A stretch of DNA of 19,894 nt from Clostridiales bacterium (GCA_019417795.1 DXUR01000015.1:1-19894); one strand, 5' to 3'; shown: positions 7,004 through 15,513, counted from the stretch's first letter. A program made the numbers and translations. Notes: generated by a model not told the origin, from the sequence alone.

Positions 7004-7543
7004 TTACTCACCCCCCAGGACATATTCTCTAACTTGCTGCACATCGGAATCGTCAAATAACATCTGATGGATGTAAAGTGGGAGACCTAATTGCTTTGTA
7101 ATCTTTTCACATTGCATCTTTTCACTTTGTTTTAGGGATTTCAATGCATCAAGTGGATAGCAACAGGAATCTCTATACCGAAGATTTTCACAAACTTTAG
7201 TCACATCTGATTCAAGTAAAACCACTTTCGCAATTGGCATTAACGAAAAAACAGACTCAGGCAGCCTTTCAACATTAAATGATTTATCAAAAATGCAGAA
7301 GTGACCCGCTAATATAAATGTCTTATCCTTCTGTAGCCTTTCATTCACCGCCGTAACCAGAATATCCTGATTTTTTTCCTTGTTCACTACAGTTTTGTTA
7401 CGACCATAAATTTCTCCATTGATTGCGCTTATCAAGTCACCAGCTGAATAGCAGGGGATTCCAATGGAGATACTAAGTCTTTCACACAAGGTGCTTTTTC
7501 CCACGCCATAGATTCCCGCAACAAAAATTATGCCATCTTTCAT
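7004..7543 (-). CDS. P-loop kinase-like ATP-binding protein
   Basis: A 179-aa protein with an N-terminal Walker A motif, GIYGVGKST (10-18), in a nucleotide-kinase-like setting. A strand ending FILAGHFCIF (about 95-105) resembles the Walker-B-like region of small AAA_17/adenylate-kinase-type proteins, and a basic region follows near YRDSCCYP. No additional domain is present. Members of this broad group phosphorylate nucleotides, nucleosides or RNA ends, or act as regulatory NTPases; which one applies here cannot be told. Its start has AAGGGGGATAAC upstream and lies 35 bases after the hsdR stop. Its stop abuts the next start, so it is translationally coupled to the PIN-GNAT-ASCH gene and probably works with it. 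Confidence 0.82.
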   Translation of the reverse strand: MKDGIIFVAGIYGVGKSTLCERLSISIGIPCYSAGDLISAINGEIYGRNKTVVNKEKNQDILVTAVNERLQKDKTFILAGHFCIFDKSFNVERLPESVFSLMPIAKVVLLESDVTKVCENLRYRDSCCYPLDALKSLKQSEKMQCEKITKQLGLPLYIHQMLFDDSDVQQVREYVLGGE

Positions 7544-7578
7544 TGTTATCCCCCTTTTGAAAATGTAATAAGTTTGGG

Positions 7579-10545
7579 TTAGCCCATCCTCATCTCCCGA
7601 TACACTACATCGGCCAATGCGCTCATAATGGCATTGTACTTGTGCTGATCCTCAAAGAGCGAGGTATAGGTATCCTGCGATTCCAGATAGCTGTCCTGGG
7701 CCGCTGCACCGAAGGCCTTAGGGAAAATGCTTTCCACAAAAATCTGCGGATCTGAGGTCTGCGCCATCTTGGTCAGCTTCTTGTCGGCCATCAGACGGCT
7801 GCGCAGAGCCGTCAGCAGCACTTTGTCTCCCTCGGTGAATTCACCCTTGTACTTTTCGTTGATCTTGGCGATGATCTCATCCAGCGGCGACTTTGTGTCC
7901 AGTCCCATTGCACCCTTTTGCTTGGCCGGTTCGTACACGCCCTTCACCTGTTCCAGCTCAATGCTTCCGGCGAAGGTCTTTTGCAGCTTGTAGTATTCCA
8001 GCTTCAACTTACCCTCAAGGTCAACCATATCCGTGGTTTCCGCAGGCAGCAAATTAATCAGATAACAACAGAACGCATATTCCTTATGCAGCTCCTTATC
8101 GAACATCCGCAGGATCTGGGAAATATAGCCATACCACTTAATGAGATTGCGCACCTGACGGCGGAACTGATACCGCTCGTTGGGCGTTTTTTGATTATAA
8201 CGGTCTGCCACCGGCTTCAACACACTGGTCATTCGCCCCATCGCCCGGGCATCCTGCCGGCCTGTGCTGAAATACTCCTTGGCAAAAGCCTCAATATCTG
8301 CATCGTTATAGACCGCAAATCCCCGCAGCTCTTTCTGCGTCTGATAGATCAGGTCAGCGTTGACCTCCTGCGAAAGCGAGGTTTCTTGATAGAACGGCTG
8401 AAACGCCTCCAAAATGTCCTCTTTCTTGTTGGCAAAATCGAGAACGAAAGTGTCCACCTTGCCGGTGCAGGTGCGATTCAATCTGGACAGCGTCTGCACC
8501 GCCTTGACACCCTTCAGCTTCTTGTCCACGATCATCGTGTGCAGCAGCGGCTCGTCAAAGCCAGTTTGGTACTTCTCGGCAACGATCAGCACATTGAAAT
8601 GGTCGTGGAACTCCGCCTTGGTCTGCGTTTCGGCGATGTGCGTTCCATCCGCACGAACATTCAGCTTCGGCTCGGTATACTCTTCATCACCGTCCTGCAC
8701 AGCACCCGAAAAGGCCACCAGCACCTGCACATCGTTGTACTTCTGCTCCTCTATGTAGCGCTTGACCTCGTGGTAGTAGCGCACTGCCGCAAGGCGGGAC
8801 GAGGTAATGACCATCATTTTACCCCTGCCGCCGATCTTGTTTCGGGTGGTTTCCCGGAAGGTCTCCACGATGATCTGTGCCTTTTGGGAGATGTTATACG
8901 GATGCAGCTCCTGATATTTGCGGATCACCTTAGCCGCACGGCTGGCGGGCACATCCGGGTTATCTTCGGAGGTTTTGACGATTTTGAAGCAGGTGTCATA
9001 GGTCATATAGTTCTGGAGCACATCCAGAATAAAGCCTTCCTCAATGGCCTGCCGCATGCTGTAAATGTGGAACGGATGAAAGCTGCCGTCCTCATATTCC
9101 GTTCCGAACAATTCCAGCGTCTTGTCCTTGGGCGTTGCGGTAAAGGCAAAGAAGGACAGATTCTTATGCCGCCCCTGAACGGTCATTTCCCGCATCAGAC
9201 GGTCGTCCGGGTCCAGCTCTTCTTCGGCCTTACCTTCGATCTCAGCGTATTCCCGCAGAGCGTCCTCGGTATCTGCAAGGGCGGCTTTCAGTTTCAGAGC
9301 CGAGCTGCCGGTCTGGGAGGAATGAGCCTCGTCTACGATAATCGCAAAGTTCCGTCCCACTACTTTATCCACTTCCTGATAGATGACCGGGAACTTCTGC
9401 AAGGTGGTGACGATAATGCGCACGCCGCCGTTGATGGCGTCCCGCAGGTCCTTGGAGGTCTTATCTTCCCCGATGGTCTCAATGGCGCCGAGGGTGTGGT
9501 CAAATCCGGAAATGGTCTCCTGCAGCTGCGCATCCAGCACGGTGCGGTCGGTAACGACGACCACGCTGGAGAACACCGGCTTGTTTTCCTCATTGAACAG
9601 CGAGGCCAGCCGGTAAGCCGTCCACGCAATGGAGTTGGACTTGCCGCTTCCGGCGCTGTGCTGGATCAGGTAATTATGCCCCGCTCCGTTCTGCCTGACA
9701 TCGGCCAGCAGCTTGCGCACCACATCCAGCTGATGATAGCGCGGAAAAATCAGCGTTTTGCCGTCCTTCAGGTTCATAAACTTCTGGACAATGTCCATCA
9801 TACTGTCCTTCTGAAAGACATTCTCCCACAGATACGCTGTCGGGTAACCGTTTGGGTTTGCCGGATTGCCCTTGCCGCCGTCGTTTCCGGCTCCGTTGGA
9901 GCCCTGGTTAAAGGGCAGGAAATAGGTGTTCTTTCCGGCGAGCTTTGTGGTCATCCACACCTCGGTGTGATCCACACAAAAATAGGCCAGAATACGCTTG
10001 TTGAATTGGAAGCAAAGCTCCCGCGGGTCGCGGTCATACATCCACTGCCGCTTGGCATCATCCACCGTTTGTCCGGTGTACTGGTTTTTTAATTCAAAAG
10101 CGAATACCGGGATGCCGTTGAGCACCAGCACCATATCCACGCTCTTTTTTGTATCGGCGGAGAAGTACCACTGGCGATAGCACTCGATGGTGTTTGCCGC
10201 CCACTGGGCAGCCGCCGCCTGATTCAAGGCAGACTCCGGCTTAAAATAGCACACCCGAAAACGCAGTCCACGGTGCTTGAAGCCGTGGCGCAGGACAGAG
10301 AGCAGCCCCTCCGTCTCGCAGGCGGTGTTGAACGCCGTGCAGAATTTCCGCACCGGGTCCACCTGATTGGCGTTTTCAAATCGCGCCCACTCCTTGGGCT
10401 GGGTACGCTGGACAAAGTCGATCAGGGTATTTACATAGAGCCCCTGTTTGGCGTCATAGGTGTCTGCACCCTTGGTATATCCGCCCGCCGGGGAGAGAAA
10501 GAAGGATTCTATATCCGCTTCAAAACGCTTTTCGGTGGTGATCAT
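7579..10545 (-). CDS. hsdR: Type I restriction enzyme R subunit
   Basis: This motor/nuclease subunit of the type I RM complex has 988 aa, the normal length. An N-terminal PD-(D/E)XK nuclease core is visible: Asp137 in SVDMVLVL, then [11 protein letters not shown] with Glu151 and Lys153. The translocase follows, with Walker A HSAGSGKS (296-303), DEAH at 405-408 in [12 protein letters not shown], and motif [17 protein letters not shown]-terminal helical region that binds the methylase follows. All catalytic residues are present. The start has AAGGGG 8 bases upstream. It is 22 bases downstream of the 72-aa ORF and 35 bases upstream of the kinase-like gene, so RM and accessory genes share one transcript. 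The long plus-strand reading frame opposite is a codon-bias mirror, not a gene. Confidence 0.97.
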   Translation of the reverse strand: MITTEKRFEADIESFFLSPAGGYTKGADTYDAKQGLYVNTLIDFVQRTQPKEWARFENANQVDPVRKFCTAFNTACETEGLLSVLRHGFKHRGLRFRVCYFKPESALNQAAAAQWAANTIECYRQWYFSADTKKSVDMVLVLNGIPVFAFELKNQYTGQTVDDAKRQWMYDRDPRELCFQFNKRILAYFCVDHTEVWMTTKLAGKNTYFLPFNQGSNGAGNDGGKGNPANPNGYPTAYLWENVFQKDSMMDIVQKFMNLKDGKTLIFPRYHQLDVVRKLLADVRQNGAGHNYLIQHSAGSGKSNSIAWTAYRLASLFNEENKPVFSSVVVVTDRTVLDAQLQETISGFDHTLGAIETIGEDKTSKDLRDAINGGVRIIVTTLQKFPVIYQEVDKVVGRNFAIIVDEAHSSQTGSSALKLKAALADTEDALREYAEIEGKAEEELDPDDRLMREMTVQGRHKNLSFFAFTATPKDKTLELFGTEYEDGSFHPFHIYSMRQAIEEGFILDVLQNYMTYDTCFKIVKTSEDNPDVPASRAAKVIRKYQELHPYNISQKAQIIVETFRETTRNKIGGRGKMMVITSSRLAAVRYYHEVKRYIEEQKYNDVQVLVAFSGAVQDGDEEYTEPKLNVRADGTHIAETQTKAEFHDHFNVLIVAEKYQTGFDEPLLHTMIVDKKLKGVKAVQTLSRLNRTCTGKVDTFVLDFANKKEDILEAFQPFYQETSLSQEVNADLIYQTQKELRGFAVYNDADIEAFAKEYFSTGRQDARAMGRMTSVLKPVADRYNQKTPNERYQFRRQVRNLIKWYGYISQILRMFDKELHKEYAFCCYLINLLPAETTDMVDLEGKLKLEYYKLQKTFAGSIELEQVKGVYEPAKQKGAMGLDTKSPLDEIIAKINEKYKGEFTEGDKVLLTALRSRLMADKKLTKMAQTSDPQIFVESIFPKAFGAAAQDSYLESQDTYTSLFEDQHKYNAIMSALADVVYREMRMG

Positions 10546-10567
10546 AATTCGTTCCCCTTATGTAAAG

Positions 10568-10786
10568 TTATCCTCTGTTGTGCTTGTTGAAATACGCAGC
10601 GATAACTGCACAAAACTCTGCCGTTGCCTGCTGCTGATAGGCAGGCTCAATTTTGTCGCAGCCGTCCAGAAAATCAGACAGTGCCTTCGCTGTGTCCTGT
10701 ACCTGCTTGACCTGTGAAAAATGGTGCTGCATTTGCGCCTGCTGCTGAATATAGTCATAGTTCCAAATGTTGTAGAATGGATTCAT
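10568..10786 (-). CDS. 72-aa helical ORF between hsdS and hsdR
   Basis: Begins MNPFYNIWNYDYIQQQAQ; then a Gln-rich helical stretch and DTAKALSDFLDGCDKIEPAY. Ends in KHNRG. The ATG directly follows the hsdS stop (TAAATG) and an AGGAGG lies 7 bases before it inside the end of hsdS, so it is translated efficiently and coupled. It is too short for a known RM subunit. By position it may be an accessory protein that modulates HsdR or HsdS assembly, or an antirestriction-type factor. I recognise no domain, so that role is speculation. Confidence 0.78.
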   Translation of the reverse strand: MNPFYNIWNYDYIQQQAQMQHHFSQVKQVQDTAKALSDFLDGCDKIEPAYQQQATAEFCAVIAAYFNKHNRG

Positions 10787-12061
10787 TTATACGACCTCCT
10801 TCTTGCCCGTCACATACTCATAAATCAGAGATTTCTTGTAGTTTTCGATTTCGGTGAGGTATTGCTGTTTCTTGGCAATCAAAGCATCAATGTCTGCGCA
10901 TTTCGTATTTAAATACTCGGCAATTTCAAGCTGCTCGGACTTTTGAACTACGACTGGAACAAACAAATCTCGTATTCGCTCAACATTCAAATTTAATTGT
11001 GTACTTTTAATCGCTGTGCGTACGAATTCTGGTTTCATCGCTTTGAAGATATAGTATAGATACTCATCATTGATATCTGCATTTGGAATAAATCCGACTA
11101 CACTATCAGGGAAAAAAGCGTCAAATCCAAGAATGGCTGCATCTCCAACATTAGCGGCAATCGTCATTGTGAGAGTTCCTTTGGGAAAACACTTGCTAAC
11201 ACTTTTTCCAAGTCCGTTTAGCGTCTGGCTATACGACTCAATGTATTTTTGAGCGCCTGCAACATCTCCAGTTTGGATAAAGGGATATTCACCACCGTAA
11301 TACCTCTCATCATTTCTTGGCCGGTGGTTAAATATTCCTCTTGAGATAGAAGTAACATACTTAACTTTCTTGCAGTCCCATTCTTTCGGAATGTCCCCAA
11401 TCCATTCAATGCCGCTGTTCTTCATCGGCCTGTCGCCACGGATGCCCTTGGTGACAGCCTGCGTAATGACCGCCTGTTTCAGCTTTTTGTATTCTTCAAT
11501 GGACGCGCGGGTCTTTTCCAATACAGCGTCGATTTCGGCGCACTCTGCATCCAAAAAGGCCGCAATGCGCTCCTGCTCCGGTACTGAGGGTGCAAGAATC
11601 TTTAACCATTTGACACCGTCCCAATTTAGTCCCTGCCTTACGCCTGCACCCATACCATAAAAGCCTTTTGCAATGTCAAAAGAGTGCAGGTAGTAGTACA
11701 AGTATTTAGGGCAGAAATTGCTGCGATTTCTTATTGTCAAATACGCTGAAGTAATAATACCTCGTTCTTCTGCAAGGCCGACCCTTAAACTTGTATGGTC
11801 GTTTTGGAGATCTGTGAGCCTTAAAACGATGTCGTCTTTTTCAATAATGTTATATCCATCAAAGCTTTCCGGCAACAGTCCCTCAACCGTGTCAATGCTC
11901 TTTCGCTTCACTTTACCATAGCTTAGTGAAAGCAAATTTTTCTCCTGCAACCCAGTATTTTTGCATTTCACTTGCAGGAAAATCTGAGCAATAGTGTTCA
12001 TTTTCCACGCCCGTGGCATTGCTCCAATCCAAGCAATCCCGCTGTCTTTCATTTCACGCAT
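10787..12061 (-). CDS. hsdS: Type I RM specificity subunit
   Basis: A 424-aa DNA-recognition subunit with the classic two-half design. The first half begins MKDSGIAWIGAMP, with TRD1 at about 20-155 and the conserved helical spacer PEQERIAAFLDAECAEIDAV (161-180). The second half begins MKNSGIEWIGDIP, with TRD2 at about 225-370 and a second spacer (372-418) containing SEQLEIAEYLNTKCADIDAL. The TRDs, especially TRD2, are AT-richer than the spacers, as expected for exchangeable recognition domains. The start at 12061 has AAGGAGGG 11 bases upstream and lies 6 bases after the hsdM stop. Another ATG three codons later is less well spaced. Target sequence cannot be read from the protein. Confidence 0.96.
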   Translation of the reverse strand: MREMKDSGIAWIGAMPRAWKMNTIAQIFLQVKCKNTGLQEKNLLSLSYGKVKRKSIDTVEGLLPESFDGYNIIEKDDIVLRLTDLQNDHTSLRVGLAEERGIITSAYLTIRNRSNFCPKYLYYYLHSFDIAKGFYGMGAGVRQGLNWDGVKWLKILAPSVPEQERIAAFLDAECAEIDAVLEKTRASIEEYKKLKQAVITQAVTKGIRGDRPMKNSGIEWIGDIPKEWDCKKVKYVTSISRGIFNHRPRNDERYYGGEYPFIQTGDVAGAQKYIESYSQTLNGLGKSVSKCFPKGTLTMTIAANVGDAAILGFDAFFPDSVVGFIPNADINDEYLYYIFKAMKPEFVRTAIKSTQLNLNVERIRDLFVPVVVQKSEQLEIAEYLNTKCADIDALIAKKQQYLTEIENYKKSLIYEYVTGKKEVV

Positions 12062-12067
12062 CTGCCG

Positions 12068-13825
12068 TCAGCCCTCCTTATGGAACAGTGTGTTCAGGCT
12101 GTCGGCAATTTCACGCTCCAGCTTTTGAATCCGCTCCACAATGTCGTCCACCGGCTCCGGTGGCTGATACTCGTAGAAATAGCGGGTCATCGGAATTTCA
12201 TAGCCCACCTTGGTCTTGCTCTTGTCGATCCACGCATCCGGGGCGTAGGGCAGGACTTCCCGTGCAAAATAAGCGTCAATATCCTGCACCAGCGGTACAT
12301 TTTCGGTGTCCCGCAGGGCAGTGTCCGCCACCGGCTTGCCCCGCTTCATCACGATCTCGCCGTTTTCGTCCCGCTGCGGACGCTCCACCACAATTTTGTT
12401 GTAGCCGAACTCCTCACTGCCGAAAATCTTGCTCTCGCAATACATGCCAGATTTATCCCCAAACACAGCATTGTTCCGGTATTCGCCGTAGGCCTGCACA
12501 ATCAGTTCCCGGCAATGGTCGCTGATGTCGTTGCGCTTGGTGCCGATGGCTTTGCGGCGCTGTTCATAGCAGTGGGACGCGTCAATGAGCTGCACCTTGC
12601 CGCAGCGGTAGGCGGGCTTGTCCTTGCACAGCACCCAGATATAGGTGGAGATGCCGGTGTTCATAAACTGGTCGGTGGAAAGCTGAACAATGGCGTCCAG
12701 CCAATCGTTTTCCAAGATATACTGGCGGATGTTGCTGGGGCCGCTCCCGGCATCACCGGCAAACAGAGGCGAGCCGTTCTGAATGATCGCCATTTTGCCT
12801 CCCGGCGCCAGCTTGGACAGACCGTTGAGCACAAAAAGCTGCTGTCCGTCGCTGATTTTCGGCAGACCGGGCGCAAATCGCCCCAGCTCGCCCTTGGCAG
12901 CTTCGGTCTCCACCGCCTTCTGTTCCCGCTTCCAGTCGATGCCGAAGGGCGGATTGGAAATGCAGTACCGGAAGGTGAAGCCCGGGAACTGATCGTCGGA
13001 GAGCGTATCACCGAACCGCATATTATTGGGGTCGCCGCCACGGATCATCATATCCGCCTTTGCAATGGCGAAGGTGGAGGGGTTGAACTCCTGTCCGAAG
13101 CAAGTCACCTCCACATCGCTGTTCAGCTCGTGGATGCGCTCCTCCATACAGGAAAGCATCTGTGAGGTGCCCATCGTCATGTCGTACACGGTCACATTGC
13201 CGTCATCCAGCTTGGCATCGCACAGCAGCAGGTCGGTCATCAGATAGATGATGTCCCGACTGGTGAAGTGCGCTCCGGCCTCCTCGCCAAAGGACTCGGA
13301 GAAACGCTTGACGAGATCCTCAAAGATATAGCCGCAGTCCACGGCGCTGATCTTATCCGGGCCGAGGTAGCCTTTGGGGGAGTTGAACTCCTTGATGACC
13401 AGATACAGGCTGTTGCACTCCACCATACGGCGGATGATGTTGTCAAAATCGAACTTGGTCAGCACATCCTGCACATTGCCGGAGAACCCGGCCAGATAGT
13501 CCCGGAAATTTGCTTCAATGTTGTCCGGATCGGCCAGCAGGCTCTCAAAAGTGAAGCGGCTGGTGTTATAGAACTGATAGCCGGAAGCACGGGTCAGAAA
13601 ACCGTCGATAACCGCCAGCTTCTTAACCTTTTCATATTGCTCGATCACCGCATCGTGGGTGGGCAGCAGGCAGTCGTGAAACCGCTTGACCACCGTCATC
13701 GGCAGGATCACAAGGCCATATTCGTGGGGCTTGAACGGCCCGCGAAGCACATCCGCCACATTCCAGATCATCGTGGCCTTTTCCTGTATATTTACGCCCA
13801 CGGCGCTGCTTTTTTCATTAACCAT
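12068..13825 (-). CDS. hsdM: Type I RM methyltransferase subunit (N6-adenine)
   Basis: This 585-aa methylase partners HsdS to methylate adenine in the target, and both with HsdR to restrict. An N-terminal helical domain (about 15-150) precedes the SAM-binding core: motif I is DMTMGTSQML (215-224), motif IV is NPPF (291-294) in ISNPPFGIDW, and the fold signature HFTSRDII is at about 186-193. The motif I variant with Met and Thr is known in this branch. GGAGGAAAAGCA precedes the ATG at 13825. The gene sits 74 bases downstream of the XRE regulator and 6 bases before hsdS. No good independent promoter is obvious in the 74-base gap, so it is probably read from the XRE promoter. Confidence 0.97.
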   Translation of the reverse strand: MVNEKSSAVGVNIQEKATMIWNVADVLRGPFKPHEYGLVILPMTVVKRFHDCLLPTHDAVIEQYEKVKKLAVIDGFLTRASGYQFYNTSRFTFESLLADPDNIEANFRDYLAGFSGNVQDVLTKFDFDNIIRRMVECNSLYLVIKEFNSPKGYLGPDKISAVDCGYIFEDLVKRFSESFGEEAGAHFTSRDIIYLMTDLLLCDAKLDDGNVTVYDMTMGTSQMLSCMEERIHELNSDVEVTCFGQEFNPSTFAIAKADMMIRGGDPNNMRFGDTLSDDQFPGFTFRYCISNPPFGIDWKREQKAVETEAAKGELGRFAPGLPKISDGQQLFVLNGLSKLAPGGKMAIIQNGSPLFAGDAGSGPSNIRQYILENDWLDAIVQLSTDQFMNTGISTYIWVLCKDKPAYRCGKVQLIDASHCYEQRRKAIGTKRNDISDHCRELIVQAYGEYRNNAVFGDKSGMYCESKIFGSEEFGYNKIVVERPQRDENGEIVMKRGKPVADTALRDTENVPLVQDIDAYFAREVLPYAPDAWIDKSKTKVGYEIPMTRYFYEYQPPEPVDDIVERIQKLEREIADSLNTLFHKEG

Positions 13826-13899
13826 TGCTTTTCCTCCACGTGTGCTTTACAGTGACTATTTCCTTACTGAATTGAAAAATCAACAAATTATTTTTCATC

Positions 13900-14109
13900 T
13901 CACTTCTCATCTGGGACAATCTCCACAATATCCTCAATCCTGCAATCCAGCGCCGTACAAATCTTCACGAGTATCTCCGTGGTGACATGCCCATTCCGTC
14001 CCATTTTAGTGACGGATGCTGGGCTGATACCCGCCTTTTCACACAGGTCTTTTTTCTTCATGTCTTTATCGATGAGCAGCTTCCAGAGTTTTTTATAACT
14101 CACAGACAT
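13900..14109 (-). CDS. XRE/Cro-type HTH regulator of the hsd operon
   Basis: This 69-aa protein is entirely one XRE-like helix-turn-helix domain: KKLWKLLIDKDMKKKDLCEK, then ISPASVTKMGRNGHVTTEIL and ICTALDCRIEDIVEIVPDEK. It lacks any extra effector domain. The start at 14109 has GGAGGAGAT upstream; a much longer reading frame upstream is non-coding and contains the leader hairpin. It lies directly upstream of hsdM on the same strand, in the place where C-protein-like controllers of RM systems sit, so it probably times or limits expression of the operon and of itself. Controlled sites are not visible with certainty. Confidence 0.88.
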   Translation of the reverse strand: MSVSYKKLWKLLIDKDMKKKDLCEKAGISPASVTKMGRNGHVTTEILVKICTALDCRIEDIVEIVPDEK

Positions 14110-14135
14110 AAAATATCTCCTCCGTACCGATATGC

Positions 14136-14166
14136 AAAAAAATGCTCTGCCGCTTGGCAGAGCATT
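14136..14166 (-). terminator. Terminator-like hairpin in the XRE/hsd leader (attenuator candidate)
   Basis: A perfect 11-bp stem (14141-14151 with 14156-14166, 4-nt loop) is followed on the minus strand by seven T (14142-14136). It lies about 27 bases upstream of the XRE start and downstream of the promoter at 14225-14253. CTTGGCAG on the minus strand (14192-14185) is exactly complementary to CTGCCAAG of the stem's first arm and loop (14160-14153), an 8-bp alternative pairing that would open the terminator. Confidence 0.65.
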
Positions 14167-14224
14167 CGGTCTATTGCAGCCAAACTGCCAAGGCCTATTC
14201 CAACACATGACAGCGTTGTTTATA

Positions 14225-14253
14225 ATAATAGCACATTTTGACATAGGAAGCAA
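14225..14253 (-). promoter_or_regulatory. Promoter for XRE-hsd-accessory operon
   Basis: Minus strand: -35 TTGCTT (14253-14248), 17-base spacer, -10 TATTAT (14230-14225). Transcription would start near 14218, giving a leader of about 110 bases before the XRE ATG that contains the terminator-like hairpin. Confidence 0.55.
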
Positions 14254-14327
14254 GAAAATGATAGATTTGCACGATTTTTGCAGCAATCACAGCGCATAGA
14301 TTTTTTCGCAAATAGAGGATTTCCCTC

Positions 14328-14358
14328 TTGACTCTTCCGTTACGTCATAGTGTATTGT
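14328..14358 (+). promoter_or_regulatory. MerR-type promoter with 19-bp spacer
   Basis: -35 TTGACT (14328-14333) and -10 TATTGT (14353-14358) are 19 bases apart, the over-long spacing typical of MerR-activated promoters. A dyad TGAC...GTCA (14329-14332 and 14343-14346) lies within the spacer region, so the downstream MerR protein probably controls its own gene. Confidence 0.65.
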
Positions 14359-14383
14359 AAACTCACACGGAGGAGGGATACCC

Positions 14384-15100
14384 ATGATGACCATTCACGA
14401 AGTCAGCAAACTGGCCGGTGTCAGTGTCCGGACACTTCACCACTATGATGCCATCGGGTTGCTGCCGCCCACAGCCCTCACAGAATCGGGCTACCGGCTG
14501 TATGACGATACAACCTTGGCGCGGCTTCAATCCATTCTGCTGTTTCGAGAGTTGGAATTTCCGCTCAAAGACATCAAACGCATTCTGGATGACCCAAACT
14601 TTGACCAGGCCGCCGCTCTCGCAGATCAGATCAAGCTGCTGGAGCTGCGACAGGCGCGGTTGGGACGGCTCATCACCCTCGCCCGTGAAACCTTAGAAAC
14701 AGGAGTAACACCTATGAAATTTGACGCATTTGATAAGGCCGAGCAGGAGAAGTACACCGCAGAGGTCAAAGGAAAATGGGGCAATACCATCGCCTATCAG
14801 GAATATCAGCAGCATGAAAAAGGCGGGTCTACCGGCAACCCTGCCGATTTGATGAGGCACTTTGCAAAGCTGGGCGAGCTGAAGCATCTTGCCCCTACCG
14901 CACCGGAAGCGCAGGCGGCCATTCGTGATTTGCAGCAATTCATCACCGACCATTTTTACACTTGCACGCCGGAGATTCTGGCAGGCTTAGGCCAGATGTA
15001 TGTGGCCGATGACCGCTTCCGTAAAAACATTGACATGGCTGGCGGTGAGGGCACGGCAGCGTTTGTCGCACAGGCCATCGCCGCCTACTGCGGAAAGTAA
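14384..15100 (+). CDS. MerR-family regulator with TipAS-type effector domain
   Basis: A 238-aa protein. The N-terminal MerR winged helix covers 1-70 (IHEVSKLAGVSVRTLHHYDA, then TESGYRLYDDTTLARL), a dimerisation coiled coil spans about 75-108, and residues 111-238 form a TipAS-like all-helical domain that in relatives binds peptide antibiotics or other drugs (FYTCTPEILAGLGQMYVADD is characteristic). Two ATGs in tandem occur; the first, at 14384, has GGAGGAGG 7 bases before it. The promoter at 14328-14358 has MerR-type spacing, implying autoregulation. No target transporter follows in the window. It is transcribed divergently from the RM operon and is probably unrelated to it. An internal start at 14714 could yield the effector domain alone. 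Confidence 0.92.
   Translation: MMTIHEVSKLAGVSVRTLHHYDAIGLLPPTALTESGYRLYDDTTLARLQSILLFRELEFPLKDIKRILDDPNFDQAAALADQIKLLELRQARLGRLITLARETLETGVTPMKFDAFDKAEQEKYTAEVKGKWGNTIAYQEYQQHEKGGSTGNPADLMRHFAKLGELKHLAPTAPEAQAAIRDLQQFITDHFYTCTPEILAGLGQMYVADDRFRKNIDMAGGEGTAAFVAQAIAAYCGK
14701..14716 (+). promoter_or_regulatory. Internal ribosome binding site and ATG for a TipAS-only product
   Basis: AGGAG (14701-14705) is 8 bases before the in-frame ATG of Met111 (14714-14716), exactly at the start of the effector domain. In Streptomyces tipA the short TipAS form is made from such an internal start. Here translation from this site is inferred only. Confidence 0.5.
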
Positions 15101-15103
15101 CTC

Positions 15104-15126
15104 TTCTTTGCCTATAGCGCTGCAAA
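15104..15126 (+). repeat. 23-bp intergenic repeat, copy A
   Basis: TTCTTTGCCTATAGCG followed by CTGCAAA. It begins 3 bases after the MerR stop and matches 22 of 23 bases of the copy at 17333-17355. Together the two bracket 2.2 kb holding the VbhA-like remnant and the DUF3990 toxin-antitoxin genes. Confidence 0.7.
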
Positions 15127-15133
15127 CTTTGAG

Positions 15134-15155
15134 TTGCGTCTTTCGCAAATTTTTT
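15134..15155 (+). terminator. Weak terminator after the MerR gene
   Basis: A 5-bp stem TTGCG/CGCAA (15134-15138, 15144-15148) is followed by ATTTTTTG. Position after the stop codon fits a rho-independent terminator, but the stem is short. Confidence 0.4.
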
Positions 15156-15292
15156 GTACCGTCTAACCTCTAATGCCTTGAAATAACTCTCGCTTAACTC
15201 TTCGGGAAGCCTTTAGCGAAACAAATTTGAAACTACTCTCCATATACATATCATTGAAAAGGAATCGATAGGTCTGCAATCAGAAAACAACC

Positions 15293-15496
15293 TTATCCTC
15301 TCTTTTCGTACTTCTCCCTCAGCTCGGCCAGGACTTGCTGATAGCTGGTCTGCCCGCTGGCGATTCGGCCAAGATTTCTGCGGGTATATTTGCTGATTGT
15401 CATACCCTCGGCAGCAAATGTCCCGCAGATGTTGCGGAGGTTACTCTTATGCTTTGCTGCGGAGTATTTGTATTTTTCCAGCAGTTCTGCAATATT
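15293..15496 (-). pseudogene. VbhA-like (Fic-inhibiting) antitoxin remnant without start codon
   Basis: The minus strand from 15496 to the TAA at 15293-15295 encodes 67 codons: AELLEKYKYSAAKHK, then the motif TFAAEG, TRRNLGRIASGQTSYQQ and VLAELREKYEKRG. TFAAEG fits the Fic-inhibitory pattern (S/T)xxxE(G/N), and the following helix with G-Q-T-S-x-x-x-x-L resembles the antitoxin VbhA family. An in-frame TAG stands directly before it (15499-15497) and no ATG or ribosome binding site is present. An ATG at 15506-15504 would join the frame only with a one-base change. No Fic toxin follows. Probably the dead or truncated antitoxin half of a lost Fic toxin-antitoxin pair. The family call rests on motif recognition, not on a search. 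Confidence 0.62.
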
Positions 15497-15513
15497 CTAC
15501 TTAGCTGCATTTA

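Noticed and set aside
7918..10092. 724-codon open frame on the plus strand
   Set aside because: Exactly opposite hsdR; the protein is rich in His, Leu and Arg without any domain, and no ribosome binding site is present. It is a mirror of hsdR codon bias.
10787..12061. Phase-variable inverting hsdS locus
   Set aside because: No second or partial hsdS, inverted repeats or recombinase next to the operon; the only integrase is 7 kb away and of phage/ICE type.
11972..13165. 397-codon plus-strand frame opposite hsdM and hsdS
   Set aside because: It spans the hsdM/hsdS junction on the antisense strand and has no recognisable motifs; hsdM and hsdS are unambiguous.
14110..14286. N-terminal extension of the XRE regulator
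   Set aside because: The extra 59 codons are leader sequence containing the terminator-like hairpin; the start at 14109 has a strong GGAGGAG and begins the domain.
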